In this document: piece by piece, positions 34,361 through 42,502 of the stretch | How the letters are laid out: each line of letters begins with the position of its first letter | Position numbering within the stretch: position 1 is the stretch's first letter | Assembly (NCBI GenBank): GCA_016209205.1 | Contig: JACQWQ010000239.1 | Coordinates: 1-48,994 of the forward strand | Length of the DNA: 48,994 nt | Source: Chloroflexota bacterium | GTDB taxonomy: Bacteria; Chloroflexota; Anaerolineae; UBA4142; SHND01 | Reading direction: 5' to 3' | Notes under the pieces: generated by a model | Databases searched by the model: none | What the model was told of the DNA's origin: nothing | Seen by the model: only the letters and a program-made list of their open reading frames with translations | Position numbers and translations under genes: made by a program

Positions 34361-34638
34361 GCCAATCATACATCTCAACCGAGTTGCGCCGACAAGTCGC
34401 GGAGCAAGCGCGCCACCGGTGCGGTTACTGCCTGACGCGGGAAGATATCGTCGGCGCGCCCATGGAGATTGACCATATTTGGCAAGACCACTTTGCGTGG
34501 AGCATGGACAGTGATCGTATTTTGGGTTTGACACCGGTTGGTCGCGCCACGGTCATTGCGTTAAATCTCAATCGCCCGTCGCTCGTGCGCGCGCGTCAGC
34601 TATGGGCACGATTCGGATGGCATCCGCCACAGGACTAA
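34357..34638 (+). pseudogene. HNH-endonuclease family gene with internal in-frame deletion
   Basis: 93 residues. The start 'ISTELRRQVAEQARHRCGYCL' and the end 'HFAWSMDSDRILGLTPVGRATVIALNLNR' match the two ends of a small HNH protein family of about 140 residues ('..CEYC..' at the start, '..HFxW..LTPTGRATVxALxLNR' at the end). The middle that carries the His-Asn-His core and second CxxC pair is missing, and 'MEIDHI' is joined directly to 'WQDHFAWS'. The frame is kept, but the nuclease centre is gone. It overlaps the preceding gene by ATGA. Confidence 0.7.
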
Positions 34639-34642
34639 CCAC

Positions 34643-34701
34643 AAGCAGCGATGCAAAAAACGCTCGCTGCTTTTTTGTTTTGGTGAATACGGGTATACTT
34701 G
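34643..34701. repeat. 59-bp terminator-promoter module, copy B
   Basis: A direct repeat of 33834-33892. The hairpin arms AGCAGCG and CGCTGCT with a T-run end the HNH-type gene. TATACT at 34694-34699 lies 37 bases before the DUF433 gene. The two copies flank the RHH/HNH gene pair. Confidence 0.8.
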
Positions 34702-34735
34702 TCCAGGAAACAGTTTGGCAGGAAAGGAAAATGCC

Positions 34736-34972
34736 ATGCTTACGAATACGAAACCAAGCGTCGAAACGCGAATCATTTCGCGGTCGCGCGAGATTCTGAG
34801 TGGCACGCCCGTTTTCGCTGGAACGCGCGTCCCGGTGACCACGATTATTGATTATCTGGCAAAGGGACACACGCTCGACGAGTTTTTGTCCGATTTCCCT
34901 ACTGTGCGTCGTGAGCAGGCAACCGAACTCTTGCACCGCATCAAGCAACTGCTGCGAGACGCACAAATATGA
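34736..34972 (+). CDS. DUF433-family antitoxin
   Basis: A 78-residue protein of the DUF433 family, with 'ETRIISRSREILSGTPVFAGTRVPVTTIIDYLAKGHTLDEFLSDFP' and a helical end that fits the winged-helix antitoxin fold. The adjacent gene encodes a DUF5615 PIN-like protein, the usual toxin partner; the pair is comparable to VapBC45-type modules. The ATG at 34736 follows AAAGGAAA, and the stop overlaps the toxin ATG (34969-34972). It probably represses its own operon. Confidence 0.88.
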   Translation: MLTNTKPSVETRIISRSREILSGTPVFAGTRVPVTTIIDYLAKGHTLDEFLSDFPTVRREQATELLHRIKQLLRDAQI

Positions 34973-35298
34973 GGGTATTATTGGACGAGTGTTTGCCCAG
35001 GCAACTCAAGCGCACAGTGAGCGCCGACATAGTTAAAACCGTACCAGAAATGGGATGGGCGGGCAAGAAAAACGGCGAACTATTGCGCTTGGCGGCTCAA
35101 GAATTTGATGTTCTGTTGACCAACGACCAAAACCTTGAATACCAACAGAATCTCAAAAAGTTCAAGTTGGCATTTATCGTGTTGGTTGCAGAGACCAATG
35201 ACATTCTCGACCTTGAACCGCTCATGACGGATGCAAACGTGGCGTTAAACAGGATTCAAGCAGGCGAAATTGTGTACATCGAAGCGAGCGCGATATGA
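34969..35298 (+). CDS. DUF5615 PIN-like toxin
   Basis: A 109-residue PIN-like protein, expected to be a metal-dependent RNase toxin. It has 'MRVLLDECLPRQLKRTV' at the start with the acidic Asp/Glu pair, and 'FDVLLTNDQNLEYQQNL' with the central Asp in the positions typical of the family. It is translated together with the DUF433 antitoxin. Its stop overlaps the start of the ProRS-like gene by four bases (ATGA at 35295), so the TA module is physically coupled to a translation-related gene. Confidence 0.88.
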   Translation: MRVLLDECLPRQLKRTVSADIVKTVPEMGWAGKKNGELLRLAAQEFDVLLTNDQNLEYQQNLKKFKLAFIVLVAETNDILDLEPLMTDANVALNRIQAGEIVYIEASAI

Positions 35299-36815
35299 CG
35301 ATGCGTTACACTGACCTCTTTGCCAAAACCAAACGCGATGCCCCCTCCGAAATCACCGACGCGACGTTGCGTCTCGCGTTTCGCGCAGGATTGATCCGCC
35401 CCACCGCGAACGGGCAGTGGTTATACTTGCCGCTCGCGTCGAATGTAATCTCACAAATGCAGTTGATGCTGCGCGGCGACTTGGACGAACTCGGCGCGCA
35501 AGAATTACGCGGCGTACCGCAGGTTGACCTCGACGGGCTGGCTGCCGCAGAAATCCAATCCTACAAACAATTTCCCATGCGCGTGGCATGGCACAGCGGC
35601 GGCATGACGCGTTTGCACCTCGCCGCGTTCGATGCGAGCCGCGACAAGGCGTTGGAAACACGCGCCGCCTTTGAAAAACTCGCGTCCGATTTTTTTGAAT
35701 ACGCGGGCGTCCAAGTCGAAGCCGCGGAGGATGTAAACAACTCGCGCACGTGGTTCGCCGCCACACCGTCGCTTACGCTCGAAATTTTCCGCAGCCGCGC
35801 AGGCGCGTACGCCGCAACGCGCGCGGTGGCAAGCCCGTTGAAAACTCCCGCCCCGGCCGAAGCGCCCTTGCCCTTGCAAAAAGTGGAAACACCGCATTGT
35901 GACACGATTGACGCGCTGGCGAAATTGTTGAACGTGCCGACGAGCCGCACCGCCAAAGCCGTCTTTTATTCCGCCGCAGGACGCGTCATCTTTGCCGTCA
36001 TTCGCGGCGATTTGCAGATTGACGAGGACAAGGTAAAACGCGCGTTGGGTGTAAGTACACTCCGTTGGGCGACCGACGATGAAATTACGCGCGTCGGTGC
36101 GACGCCCGGTTTCGCTTCACCGATTGGCACACGCGGCGCGACGATCATCGTGGACGATTCCATTGTTTATTCGCCGAATCTCGTCGCGGGCGCGAATAAA
36201 GAGGGCTATCATTTGCTGAATACGAACGTCCCGCGCGATTACAAACCGGATGTGGTGGCGGACATTGCGTTAGCGCGCGCAGGAGACGCGAGTCCTGACG
36301 GTAATGGAACGCTCGAACTCGTGCGTGGCGTCACGCTGGGGACCCTGTCTGCGCCGCGCGAATTGAACGCGAGTTTTCTCGACATGAATGGCAAGGCGCA
36401 AAAACCGTTTGCCGTTACGCTGGAATTGAATTTGGGCGCGGTGCTGTTGGCGCATGTCGGCGCGCATCACGACGACAAAGGGATGGTGTGGACGCGTGCG
36501 CTCGCGCCTTATGATGTGTACATTGTTGCCTTGAATGCGGACAAACCCGAAGTCGCACCCGTGCTGGCGCAGGTGATTGACAAGCTGGAACTTGCGGGTC
36601 TGGAAGTGCTGGTAGATGAGCGCAACGAGAGTGCAGGCGTAAAGTTCAATGATGCTGATCTCATCGGTTTGCCCTTGCGCCTCACCATCGGTCCCAAAAC
36701 GGTGGCGCAAAACGCGGTGGAATTGAAAACGCGCGGCGATGTCACGGCACATTGGGTGCAACTCGACGCGTTAGAACAAGAATTGACAAATTGGCTCAAT
36801 GAACCGCTTTCCTGA
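35295..36815 (+). CDS. Prolyl-tRNA synthetase-like protein lacking the aminoacylation core
   Basis: A 506-residue homologue of bacterial ProRS. The N-terminal class II part (1-170) keeps 'MRYTDLFAKTKRDAP...AFRAGLIRP...YLPLASNV', but the region that should hold motif 2 (FRDE...R) is replaced by 'MRVAWHSGGMTRLHLAAFD'. Motif 3 (GxGxxR) reads 'TLELNLGAVLLAHVGAH' (375-391). The YbaK-like editing domain (about 203-345) is well kept, including Lys in 'SRTAKAVFYS'. The anticodon-binding domain (about 403-500, 'LAPYDVYIVALN', 'LEVLVDERNESAGVKFNDADLIGLPLRLTIG') is also well kept. It probably cannot charge tRNA and may bind tRNA or edit mischarged tRNA in trans. A normal proS is not in the window. Confidence 0.75.
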   Translation: MTMRYTDLFAKTKRDAPSEITDATLRLAFRAGLIRPTANGQWLYLPLASNVISQMQLMLRGDLDELGAQELRGVPQVDLDGLAAAEIQSYKQFPMRVAWHSGGMTRLHLAAFDASRDKALETRAAFEKLASDFFEYAGVQVEAAEDVNNSRTWFAATPSLTLEIFRSRAGAYAATRAVASPLKTPAPAEAPLPLQKVETPHCDTIDALAKLLNVPTSRTAKAVFYSAAGRVIFAVIRGDLQIDEDKVKRALGVSTLRWATDDEITRVGATPGFASPIGTRGATIIVDDSIVYSPNLVAGANKEGYHLLNTNVPRDYKPDVVADIALARAGDASPDGNGTLELVRGVTLGTLSAPRELNASFLDMNGKAQKPFAVTLELNLGAVLLAHVGAHHDDKGMVWTRALAPYDVYIVALNADKPEVAPVLAQVIDKLELAGLEVLVDERNESAGVKFNDADLIGLPLRLTIGPKTVAQNAVELKTRGDVTAHWVQLDALEQELTNWLNEPLS

Positions 36816-37065
36816 ATTCAACGTTGACGGCGATTTACCACCAGGAATCTATATGATCAAGAATGATCAAGAGTATCAAGTAACATTGGAGCGGATTTCA
36901 TACTTTCAACGCCAAGTGGAACGGTTGCGACAGGTTGAAAAAAATCCGACGAATTATCGGCTTTCTGTCAGCGGTTATTTGGCGGAACTAGACCGCATGT
37001 ATCTCGAGATACGCGAATATCTTTGGTTGCATCCGGTTGAACTGGCTGCCAAGCCAGTGGCATGA
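36799..37065 (+). CDS. Small protein resembling the N-terminus of HigA/XRE antitoxins
   Basis: 88 residues. The segment 'GIYMIKNDQEYQVTLERISYFQRQVERLRQ' resembles the start of HigA-like antitoxins ('MIKNERQYRITKAQ...KF'). No helix-turn-helix follows, and the rest is a Leu/Arg/Glu-rich helix. It overlaps the ProRS-like gene by 17 bases and the next gene by ATGA, so it is inside the operon. No toxin gene of the HigB type lies next to it. The family call is tentative. Confidence 0.5.
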   Translation: MNRFPEFNVDGDLPPGIYMIKNDQEYQVTLERISYFQRQVERLRQVEKNPTNYRLSVSGYLAELDRMYLEIREYLWLHPVELAAKPVA

Positions 37066-37652
37066 TGGGCTTGATGTTCAGAGTGTTTCTTGCAATCGTC
37101 GTCGTTGCGCTGTTCTGGCTGAGTATTCATACCGCGTTGACCATTCTCATCGGCGTCAACGCGCAGCCGCGTCCATCGGATGTAGCCATCGTGCTCGGTA
37201 ATCGCGTCGAGCGCAGCGGAATTCCTTCCGGTCCTTTGCGTTTGCGCCTTGACCAGGCGTTGGTATTGTATCGGCAAGGTATCGTCAAAACTATCATCGT
37301 CAGCGGCGGATTGGGACGCGAAGGATATGAAGAAGCCGACGTGATGCGCGATTATTTGAACCAGCGCGGCGTGCCCGCCGAAAATATTTTCACCGACCGC
37401 GGCGGTTATGACACGTACGAGACCGCGCGCAATGCAAAACGCATGATGGACGCGCGCGGCTTTTCATCTGCCGTGATTGTGTCGCACTATTTTCACTTAC
37501 CCCGCGCGCTCGTCACTTTCAAACGCTTTGGCGTTGCCAATGTCTCTGCGTCCGCCGTGCAGCGCGCGCCGAGTTTTCGCGATACCTATAATGTGCTGCG
37601 CGAATTCGCCGCATTCTATTTTTACCTGCTGAGAGATTATGCCGCGACGTAA
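37062..37652 (+). CDS. YdcF/SanA-like (DUF218) membrane protein
   Basis: A 196-residue protein with one N-terminal membrane helix (about 5-30) followed by a DUF218 domain. 'SDVAIVLGNRV', 'RLDQALVLYRQGIVKTIIVSGG', 'EADVMRDYLNQRGVPAENI' and 'DTYETARNAKRMM' are typical. E. coli relatives SanA and YdcF are linked to envelope barrier function; YdcF binds S-adenosylmethionine in vitro. The catalytic role is unknown. It overlaps both neighbours (ATGA before, 14 bases with era after), so it is translated as part of one operon. Confidence 0.85.
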   Translation: MMGLMFRVFLAIVVVALFWLSIHTALTILIGVNAQPRPSDVAIVLGNRVERSGIPSGPLRLRLDQALVLYRQGIVKTIIVSGGLGREGYEEADVMRDYLNQRGVPAENIFTDRGGYDTYETARNAKRMMDARGFSSAVIVSHYFHLPRALVTFKRFGVANVSASAVQRAPSFRDTYNVLREFAAFYFYLLRDYAAT

Positions 37653-38586
37653 CCAAGAAACACCCAATCACCCAATTACCGAATCACCTACCCCTGCGCA
37701 CCGCGCGGGCTTTTGCGTCATTGTCGGACGCCCTAACGTCGGCAAATCCACGTTGCTGAATTTGTACGTCGGCGCAAAAGTGGCCATCGTTTCCGACAAG
37801 CCGCAGACAACTCGCAGAGTGGTACGCGGTATTTTGACGCGCCCCGACGCGCAAATCGTTTTTGTGGACACGCCCGGCATTCATCGCCCGATTCACCCGC
37901 TGGGCAAATTCATGGTGCGTTCGGCGGTTGACACGCTCGACGGTGTGGATGTCGTCGTCTTTGTCGTGGACGGTTCCAGAATGCCGACGCAAGAGGACGA
38001 GGACATTGCCGAACTGTTGAAGGCGCGGGTCAATGCGCCGGTCTTGCTTGCGCTCAACAAAATGGATTTACTCAAGCGCGACGCGGTTGGTGAAATCACG
38101 CAAGCGTTTTTCGATCTGGTCAAGCATGACGATTGGATGCGCATTGCGGCGACCAAAGGTGACAATACCGACAAATTGCTCGACATGATCGTGGCGCGGT
38201 TGCCGGAAGGCCCTGCGCTGTTTCCCGAAGATGAAATTACGGATGCGCCGCTGCAATATCTCGCGGCAGAACTCGTGCGCGAGCAATTGCTTCTGAACAC
38301 GCGCCAAGAAATTCCACATTCCATCGCGGTGATGGTGGACGAATGGGAAGAACGTTCTTCCAGTTTGACGTACATTTCCGCGACGATTTGGGTGGAAAAA
38401 GATTCGCAAAAGGCGATTGTAATTGGCGAACGCGGGAGTATGTTGAAACGCGTCGGGCAAGCCGCGCGCAAGCAAATCGAAGAATGGGTCGGGCATCAGG
38501 TGTATTTGGAACTGACTGTCAAAGTGCGTCAACAGTGGCGGCGCGATGATCGGCTGCTGCGCGAATTGGGCTATTCACTGGATTGA
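37639..38586 (+). CDS. era: GTPase Era
   Basis: A 315-residue GTPase needed for 16S rRNA processing and small-subunit assembly. The G domain has GRPNVGKST (G1), the TTRR segment (G2), DTPG (G3), NKMD (G4) and IAATKGD as G5. The C-terminal KH domain has 'SQKAIVIGERGSMLKRVGQAARKQIEEWVGHQVYLELTVKV', which binds the 3' end of 16S rRNA. Residues 1-22 (RRNQETPNHPITESPTP) are extra compared with most Era proteins and are encoded by short CCCAATCACC-like repeats. The ATG at 37639 lies inside the preceding gene. No other start is available before the G domain. Confidence 0.96.
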   Translation: MPRRNQETPNHPITESPTPAHRAGFCVIVGRPNVGKSTLLNLYVGAKVAIVSDKPQTTRRVVRGILTRPDAQIVFVDTPGIHRPIHPLGKFMVRSAVDTLDGVDVVVFVVDGSRMPTQEDEDIAELLKARVNAPVLLALNKMDLLKRDAVGEITQAFFDLVKHDDWMRIAATKGDNTDKLLDMIVARLPEGPALFPEDEITDAPLQYLAAELVREQLLLNTRQEIPHSIAVMVDEWEERSSSLTYISATIWVEKDSQKAIVIGERGSMLKRVGQAARKQIEEWVGHQVYLELTVKVRQQWRRDDRLLRELGYSLD

Positions 38587-38642
38587 CCGTAGTAACGAAT
38601 TCATTCGTTCGGTGGGCCGAACGAATGAATTCGTTACTACGG
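38587..38642. repeat. Perfect 26-bp-arm palindrome after era
   Basis: Bases 38587-38612 and 38617-38642 are exact reverse complements around a four-base loop. It begins right after the era stop and ends ten bases before the next start. A half-like copy lies at 29845-29885. It may slow or stop transcription but lacks a T-run. Confidence 0.9.
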
Positions 38643-38652
38643 CAGGCGCGTT

Positions 38653-39174
38653 ATGAGTGATCCAATCGTCATTGCGCCGTACGACCCAAAGTGGGTGGTT
38701 CGGTTTGAGGAGGAATGCGAACGCATTCTGGACGCGTTCAGTGATTTGCGCGCGCAGATAGAACACATCGGTAGTACTGCGGTGCCGGGGCTTGCGGCAA
38801 AACCGATTATTGATATTTTGATTATGGTGTACACGGCGGAGGATGCCATTCGCGCGATTACACCGCTGGTACGTTTGGGATATACCTGTTACGGCGAAGC
38901 GGAAATTCCGGGTCGCATTTATTTCGACCGGCGCGCGTACGAACCGTGCCATCTTCATTTATACGTACAAGGCAATCCCGCAATCGAGCGGCACTTATTA
39001 TTTCGCGATTATTTGCGCGCGCATCCTGACGCACGCGACGCGTACGCGGAGTTAAAGCGCGGGCTTGCCGAAAAATTTCGCAATGACCGCCCCACTTACA
39101 CGGAGGCGAAAACGGAATTCGTGCGTGACATCGAAGCGCGCGCCCGTGAGGAACGCGCGAACGGGAGGTTGTAA
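38653..39174 (+). CDS. GrpB-family (UPF0157) nucleotidyltransferase-like protein
   Basis: A 173-residue protein of the GrpB/UPF0157 family, which has a nucleotidyltransferase-like fold. Typical parts are 'IVIAPYDPKWVVRFEEECERI', 'IEHIGSTAVPGLAAKPIIDILIMV', 'RHLLFRDYLRAHPDARDAYAELKR' and 'YTEAKTEFVRDI'. The paired Asp after 'AKPIIDI' could bind metal. Biological role is unknown in most bacteria. The stop and the next start overlap (TAATG), so it is coupled to the DUF4058 gene. Confidence 0.88.
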   Translation: MSDPIVIAPYDPKWVVRFEEECERILDAFSDLRAQIEHIGSTAVPGLAAKPIIDILIMVYTAEDAIRAITPLVRLGYTCYGEAEIPGRIYFDRRAYEPCHLHLYVQGNPAIERHLLFRDYLRAHPDARDAYAELKRGLAEKFRNDRPTYTEAKTEFVRDIEARAREERANGRL

Positions 39175-39986
39175 TGGGTTCTCCATTTCCCGGCATGGAT
39201 CCGTATCTCGAAGGTGAGATGTGGATGGAATTTCATGATCGGCTGGCGAATCAAATCAGCGAACAATTGTTGCAGCGTCTACCTGAACGCTATGTCGCGC
39301 TGCTCAACAAGCATTATTGGCTTGATACCGGCGCGCTCGAAATTGTATCTGACGCACGCGCGCGCAGCATTTATCCCGATGTGCATGTCGTCGAACTACC
39401 GGAAGCAAAAGAAGCGGTGGCAGAGTATGTCATTGCCAATGCGCCCGCGCGGGAACTGGAACTCGTCAGCCCGATTCCTCAGGAGATTCCCGCGTTAAGT
39501 GTGGAAATTCGCGATGTCGCAGAACGTCGCCTTGTGACTGTGATAGAAATTCTTTCTCCTGCGAACAAACGCGGCGAAGGTTGGGAAGAGTACGACGCCA
39601 AACGTTTGGAACTATTGGGCACGCGCACGCATCTCGTCGAGATTGATTTGCTGCGTGCAGGGCAGCGCATTCACTTGCTCGGCGAATTACCTCCCGCGCC
39701 CTATTTTGTTTTTACGAGTCGCGTGCAGCGTCGTCCGCGCACCCAAGTGTTTCCCATCGGTCTGCGCGAAAAACTGCCGACTATCCCAATCCCGTTGCTC
39801 CCGCCCGATCCCGACGTGCCGCTCGATTTGCAAGCCGCTGTGGACACGTGTTTCAATCTGGTGCGCTACGAGCGTTTGCTGGATTACACGCAGCCGCTTC
39901 CGCCGCCTGAATTGGGCGCGGAAGACGCGCAGTGGGTTGAGGAAAAAATTCGCGCGGCAGGTTATACAAAACAAGACGGCGGGTGA
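39174..39986 (+). CDS. DUF4058 family protein
   Basis: A 270-residue DUF4058 protein, a family frequent in cyanobacteria and Chloroflexota. The hallmark start 'SPFPGMDPYLE' is present, followed by 'IYPDVHVVE' and 'VIEILSPANKRGEGWEEYDAKRLELL', which resembles the acidic centre of PD-(D/E)xK or Uma2-like folds, then 'HLVEIDLLRAG'. The function is unknown. The last codons lie within a terminator hairpin shared with the convergent gene. Confidence 0.88.
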   Translation: MGSPFPGMDPYLEGEMWMEFHDRLANQISEQLLQRLPERYVALLNKHYWLDTGALEIVSDARARSIYPDVHVVELPEAKEAVAEYVIANAPARELELVSPIPQEIPALSVEIRDVAERRLVTVIEILSPANKRGEGWEEYDAKRLELLGTRTHLVEIDLLRAGQRIHLLGELPPAPYFVFTSRVQRRPRTQVFPIGLREKLPTIPIPLLPPDPDVPLDLQAAVDTCFNLVRYERLLDYTQPLPPPELGAEDAQWVEEKIRAAGYTKQDGG

Positions 39987-39998
39987 AACCCGCCGTTC
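39976..39998. terminator. Hairpin between convergent genes
   Basis: CGGCGGGT (39977-39984) and ACCCGCCG (39988-39995) with a GAA loop overlap the DUF4058 stop codon. T-rich sequence follows on the plus side after four bases. The minus-strand gene ends at 40005, so the hairpin can serve both. Confidence 0.65.
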
Positions 39999-40004
39999 GC
40001 ATTT

Positions 40005-40979
40005 TCATATCAAAAGCCCACCGTTCGCTAATTCGACAATATCGCGTTTTTGCACGCGTTCTCCCGCGAGCAAACGGGGCAAAATCAAATCCACCACATT
40101 CGTCTCGCGCGATTTCACACAGCCCGGCGCGCCAAGGATCGGCAAATCGCCCGCGTACGCGAGTAACAACAAATTCCCTGGCTCGACCGGCGCACCGTAT
40201 AGCTCGATCTTTCCGCCCGCCTGCACAATCCCACTCGGCGTCACGTCGTTCACATCCATGATGGATGTTTCGCCCGCGAGAATGACGCAATCCACGTTCT
40301 GCGTTTTTGCGCGCTCCAGCGCGTCGGCAATCGCGTGCGCGTCGTGTTCCACATAATCGTTCCACACCACGCGGCTGCCCAATTCTTGTATGCGGGAATG
40401 AATCGGCGCGGTAAATGTTTTTTCCACGCGTTCGCGCGCCTCGTCACTTCCGGTCAAAATCACTGCTGCGCGCCCCGCGCGCAATTCACGTACGGCTATC
40501 ACATTTGGCGTTTCACGTGCAATTCGTTCGACTTGTTGTAATACACTTTCTGCAATTGCCAACCCGATTGTTTTAATCGTCGCGACCATTTTTTTCACGT
40601 CAACGACATGGTGCGCAGGCGCCGTCGCAACGGTGATGCCGTCCAGCAAATTGATTTCATGCAACGCATCGTCGTTCACCTCGAGCACGCCGCGCGTGCT
40701 TGCCAAAAGATTGATGCGCCCACCTCTGACCGGCGTAAGCGTCACATTTTTTCCCGCGACCGCGTTGGCGATGCGCGTCGCCGCGTCGTTCTCGCCCACG
40801 TCGCCATCTTCAAACATGCCAACGAGCACATTCGTCTTGCCCAACGCGCGCAACTTTTCTACATCGTCCGCTGTGAGGCGATACCCTTTGCTCAACGCTT
40901 TGTGTCCTTGCGCGTCGGCAATGTTGTGAAGCAAGACGCCACCGGCGGATTGCTCAATCTTGACGGTTGCAAGACGCAC
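40005..40979 (-). CDS. Molybdopterin-binding protein (MoeA/MoaB-like domain)
   Basis: A 324-residue protein with an N-terminal region of the type 'AGGVLLHNIADAQGHKALSKGYRLTADDVEKLRALGKTNVLV' (MoeA-like) and a C-terminal MoCF-binding fold around 165-320 ('VILTGSDEARERVEKTF', 'DCVILAGETSIMDVNDVTPSGI'). It matches the first half of proteins that in other bacteria are fused to a MobA-like nucleotidyltransferase and serve molybdenum hydroxylases; that half is absent here. A role in molybdenum cofactor handling is inferred. No molybdoenzyme gene is in the window. It follows rtcB by 43 bases in the same direction. Confidence 0.75.
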   Translation of the reverse strand: MRLATVKIEQSAGGVLLHNIADAQGHKALSKGYRLTADDVEKLRALGKTNVLVGMFEDGDVGENDAATRIANAVAGKNVTLTPVRGGRINLLASTRGVLEVNDDALHEINLLDGITVATAPAHHVVDVKKMVATIKTIGLAIAESVLQQVERIARETPNVIAVRELRAGRAAVILTGSDEARERVEKTFTAPIHSRIQELGSRVVWNDYVEHDAHAIADALERAKTQNVDCVILAGETSIMDVNDVTPSGIVQAGGKIELYGAPVEPGNLLLLAYAGDLPILGAPGCVKSRETNVVDLILPRLLAGERVQKRDIVELANGGLLI

Positions 40980-41022
40980 GTCCTATCCCTTTACCTTTCT
41001 CGTCACCCGTCACCGGACACTT

Positions 41023-42474
41023 TCACCCTTTAATCACTGCCAACGGCTCCAATCGCGCGACCCTCTTGCCGATGCCCGCCGCATCCACCACTTGTACCAC
41101 GCGCGAGACATCTTTGTACGCTTGCGGCGCTTCCTCGGCGAGGCCGCTCAACGAGCCGGCGCGCACGGCAATGCCCCGGTCTTCCATTTCCGCGCGCAGC
41201 TTGTCGCCGCGAATTTCCTTTTTGGCGCGGCGGCGACTCCACACGCGCCCCGCGCCGTGACACGACGAACCGAACGTTTGCGCCATCGAACCCGCCGTGC
41301 CGACGAGAATAAATGACATGGTACCCATCGAGCCGGGAATCAAGACGGGCTGTCCAATCGGCTTGAGGTCGTCAGGCAAAACGGGCGAATCGGGTCCGAA
41401 CGCGCGCGTCGCGCCTTTGCGGTGTACTAGCACACGCGTGATTTCTCCGCCGATGATGTGATCTTCGACCTTCGCCATGTTGTGCGCAATGTCGTACACC
41501 TGATGCAGCGCGAAATCGCGTACGTGCCCTTTCAAGACATTGGCGAAAGAACGGCGGATGTGAAACGCGAGCACCTGGCGATTAGCAAACGCGAAATTTG
41601 CCGCCGCGCCCATCGCCGCCGCGTATTCTTGTCCTTCGGGCGACTTGTATGGCGCGGCGACGAGTTCGCGGTCGGGCAGAACGATGTTATATTCCTTGAC
41701 CACGCGTTGAAAACGATCCACATAATCCTGACACACTTGATGCCCAAGCCCGCGCGAGCCGCAGTGAATTTGCACCACGATTTGATTTTCGAATAAATTC
41801 AAAACGCGCGCCGCCGCGTCATCATAAATGCGCGTAATGCGGTCCACTTCGATAAAATGATTGCCCGCGCCGAGCGTGCCCAATTGATCGCGCCCGCGTT
41901 CTTTGGCTTTGTGCGAAACCTGTGCCGCATCGGCGTACGGAATGCGCCCGTACTCTTCGGTACGCGGCAAATCGTCTGCTAGCGCATAGCCGCGTTCGAG
42001 CGTCCAGTCAGAACCACGATTCAAAATGTCGTCCAAATCTTCGGCGCGCAAATTGACCGTACCGCTGACGCCGACGCCGCTCGGACAATTGCTATACAGC
42101 TCGGTGGCGAGGTCGCGCAAATGAGGACGGATTTCTTCCGCGTTTAATTGCGATGCAAGCACGCGGACCCCACAATTTATGTCGTAGCCAACGGCCCCAG
42201 GGGAAATCACGCCATCACTGGTCGCCGTCGCAAAGACACCGCCAACGGGCGCGCCATATCCCAAATGAATATCGGGCATCGCAATCGCGTATTTCACAAT
42301 GCCGGGCAGTGTCGCCGTATTCATCAACTGCTCGACGGATTTATCTTGGAGCGCATCGTCCAACAACTCTTCGTCGGCGTACATTCGCGCCGGCACGCGC
42401 ATATCCGCGCGCAGTTCGCGCGGCACTTGCCAGACGAATTCGGAAATGCGTTCGAGGTCGTGTTTTGTAATCAT
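41023..42474 (-). CDS. rtcB: RNA-splicing ligase RtcB
   Basis: A 483-residue GTP- and Mn-dependent RNA ligase that joins 2',3'-cyclic phosphate and 5'-OH ends, used in RNA repair. Visible signatures are 'GYDINCGVRV' with the metal-binding Cys, 'LGTLGAGNHFIEV', 'IHCGSRGLGHQ', 'HNMAKVE', 'VHRKGATRAFGPDSP', 'LIPGSMGTMSFILVG' and 'SSCHGAGRVWSRR' with the His that becomes guanylylated. Full length and intact. The archease gene lies upstream in the same direction with one small membrane-protein gene between them. No strong Shine-Dalgarno sequence precedes the ATG. Confidence 0.97.
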   Translation of the reverse strand: MITKHDLERISEFVWQVPRELRADMRVPARMYADEELLDDALQDKSVEQLMNTATLPGIVKYAIAMPDIHLGYGAPVGGVFATATSDGVISPGAVGYDINCGVRVLASQLNAEEIRPHLRDLATELYSNCPSGVGVSGTVNLRAEDLDDILNRGSDWTLERGYALADDLPRTEEYGRIPYADAAQVSHKAKERGRDQLGTLGAGNHFIEVDRITRIYDDAAARVLNLFENQIVVQIHCGSRGLGHQVCQDYVDRFQRVVKEYNIVLPDRELVAAPYKSPEGQEYAAAMGAAANFAFANRQVLAFHIRRSFANVLKGHVRDFALHQVYDIAHNMAKVEDHIIGGEITRVLVHRKGATRAFGPDSPVLPDDLKPIGQPVLIPGSMGTMSFILVGTAGSMAQTFGSSCHGAGRVWSRRRAKKEIRGDKLRAEMEDRGIAVRAGSLSGLAEEAPQAYKDVSRVVQVVDAAGIGKRVARLEPLAVIKG

Positions 42475-42502
42475 TGCGTTAAAGTTTTGAATTTGGTAGC
42501 AC

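Noticed and set aside
39174..39986. DUF4058 protein as a transposase or nuclease
   Set aside because: Although the acidic segment resembles PD-(D/E)xK folds, no complete motif is visible and the family function is unknown.
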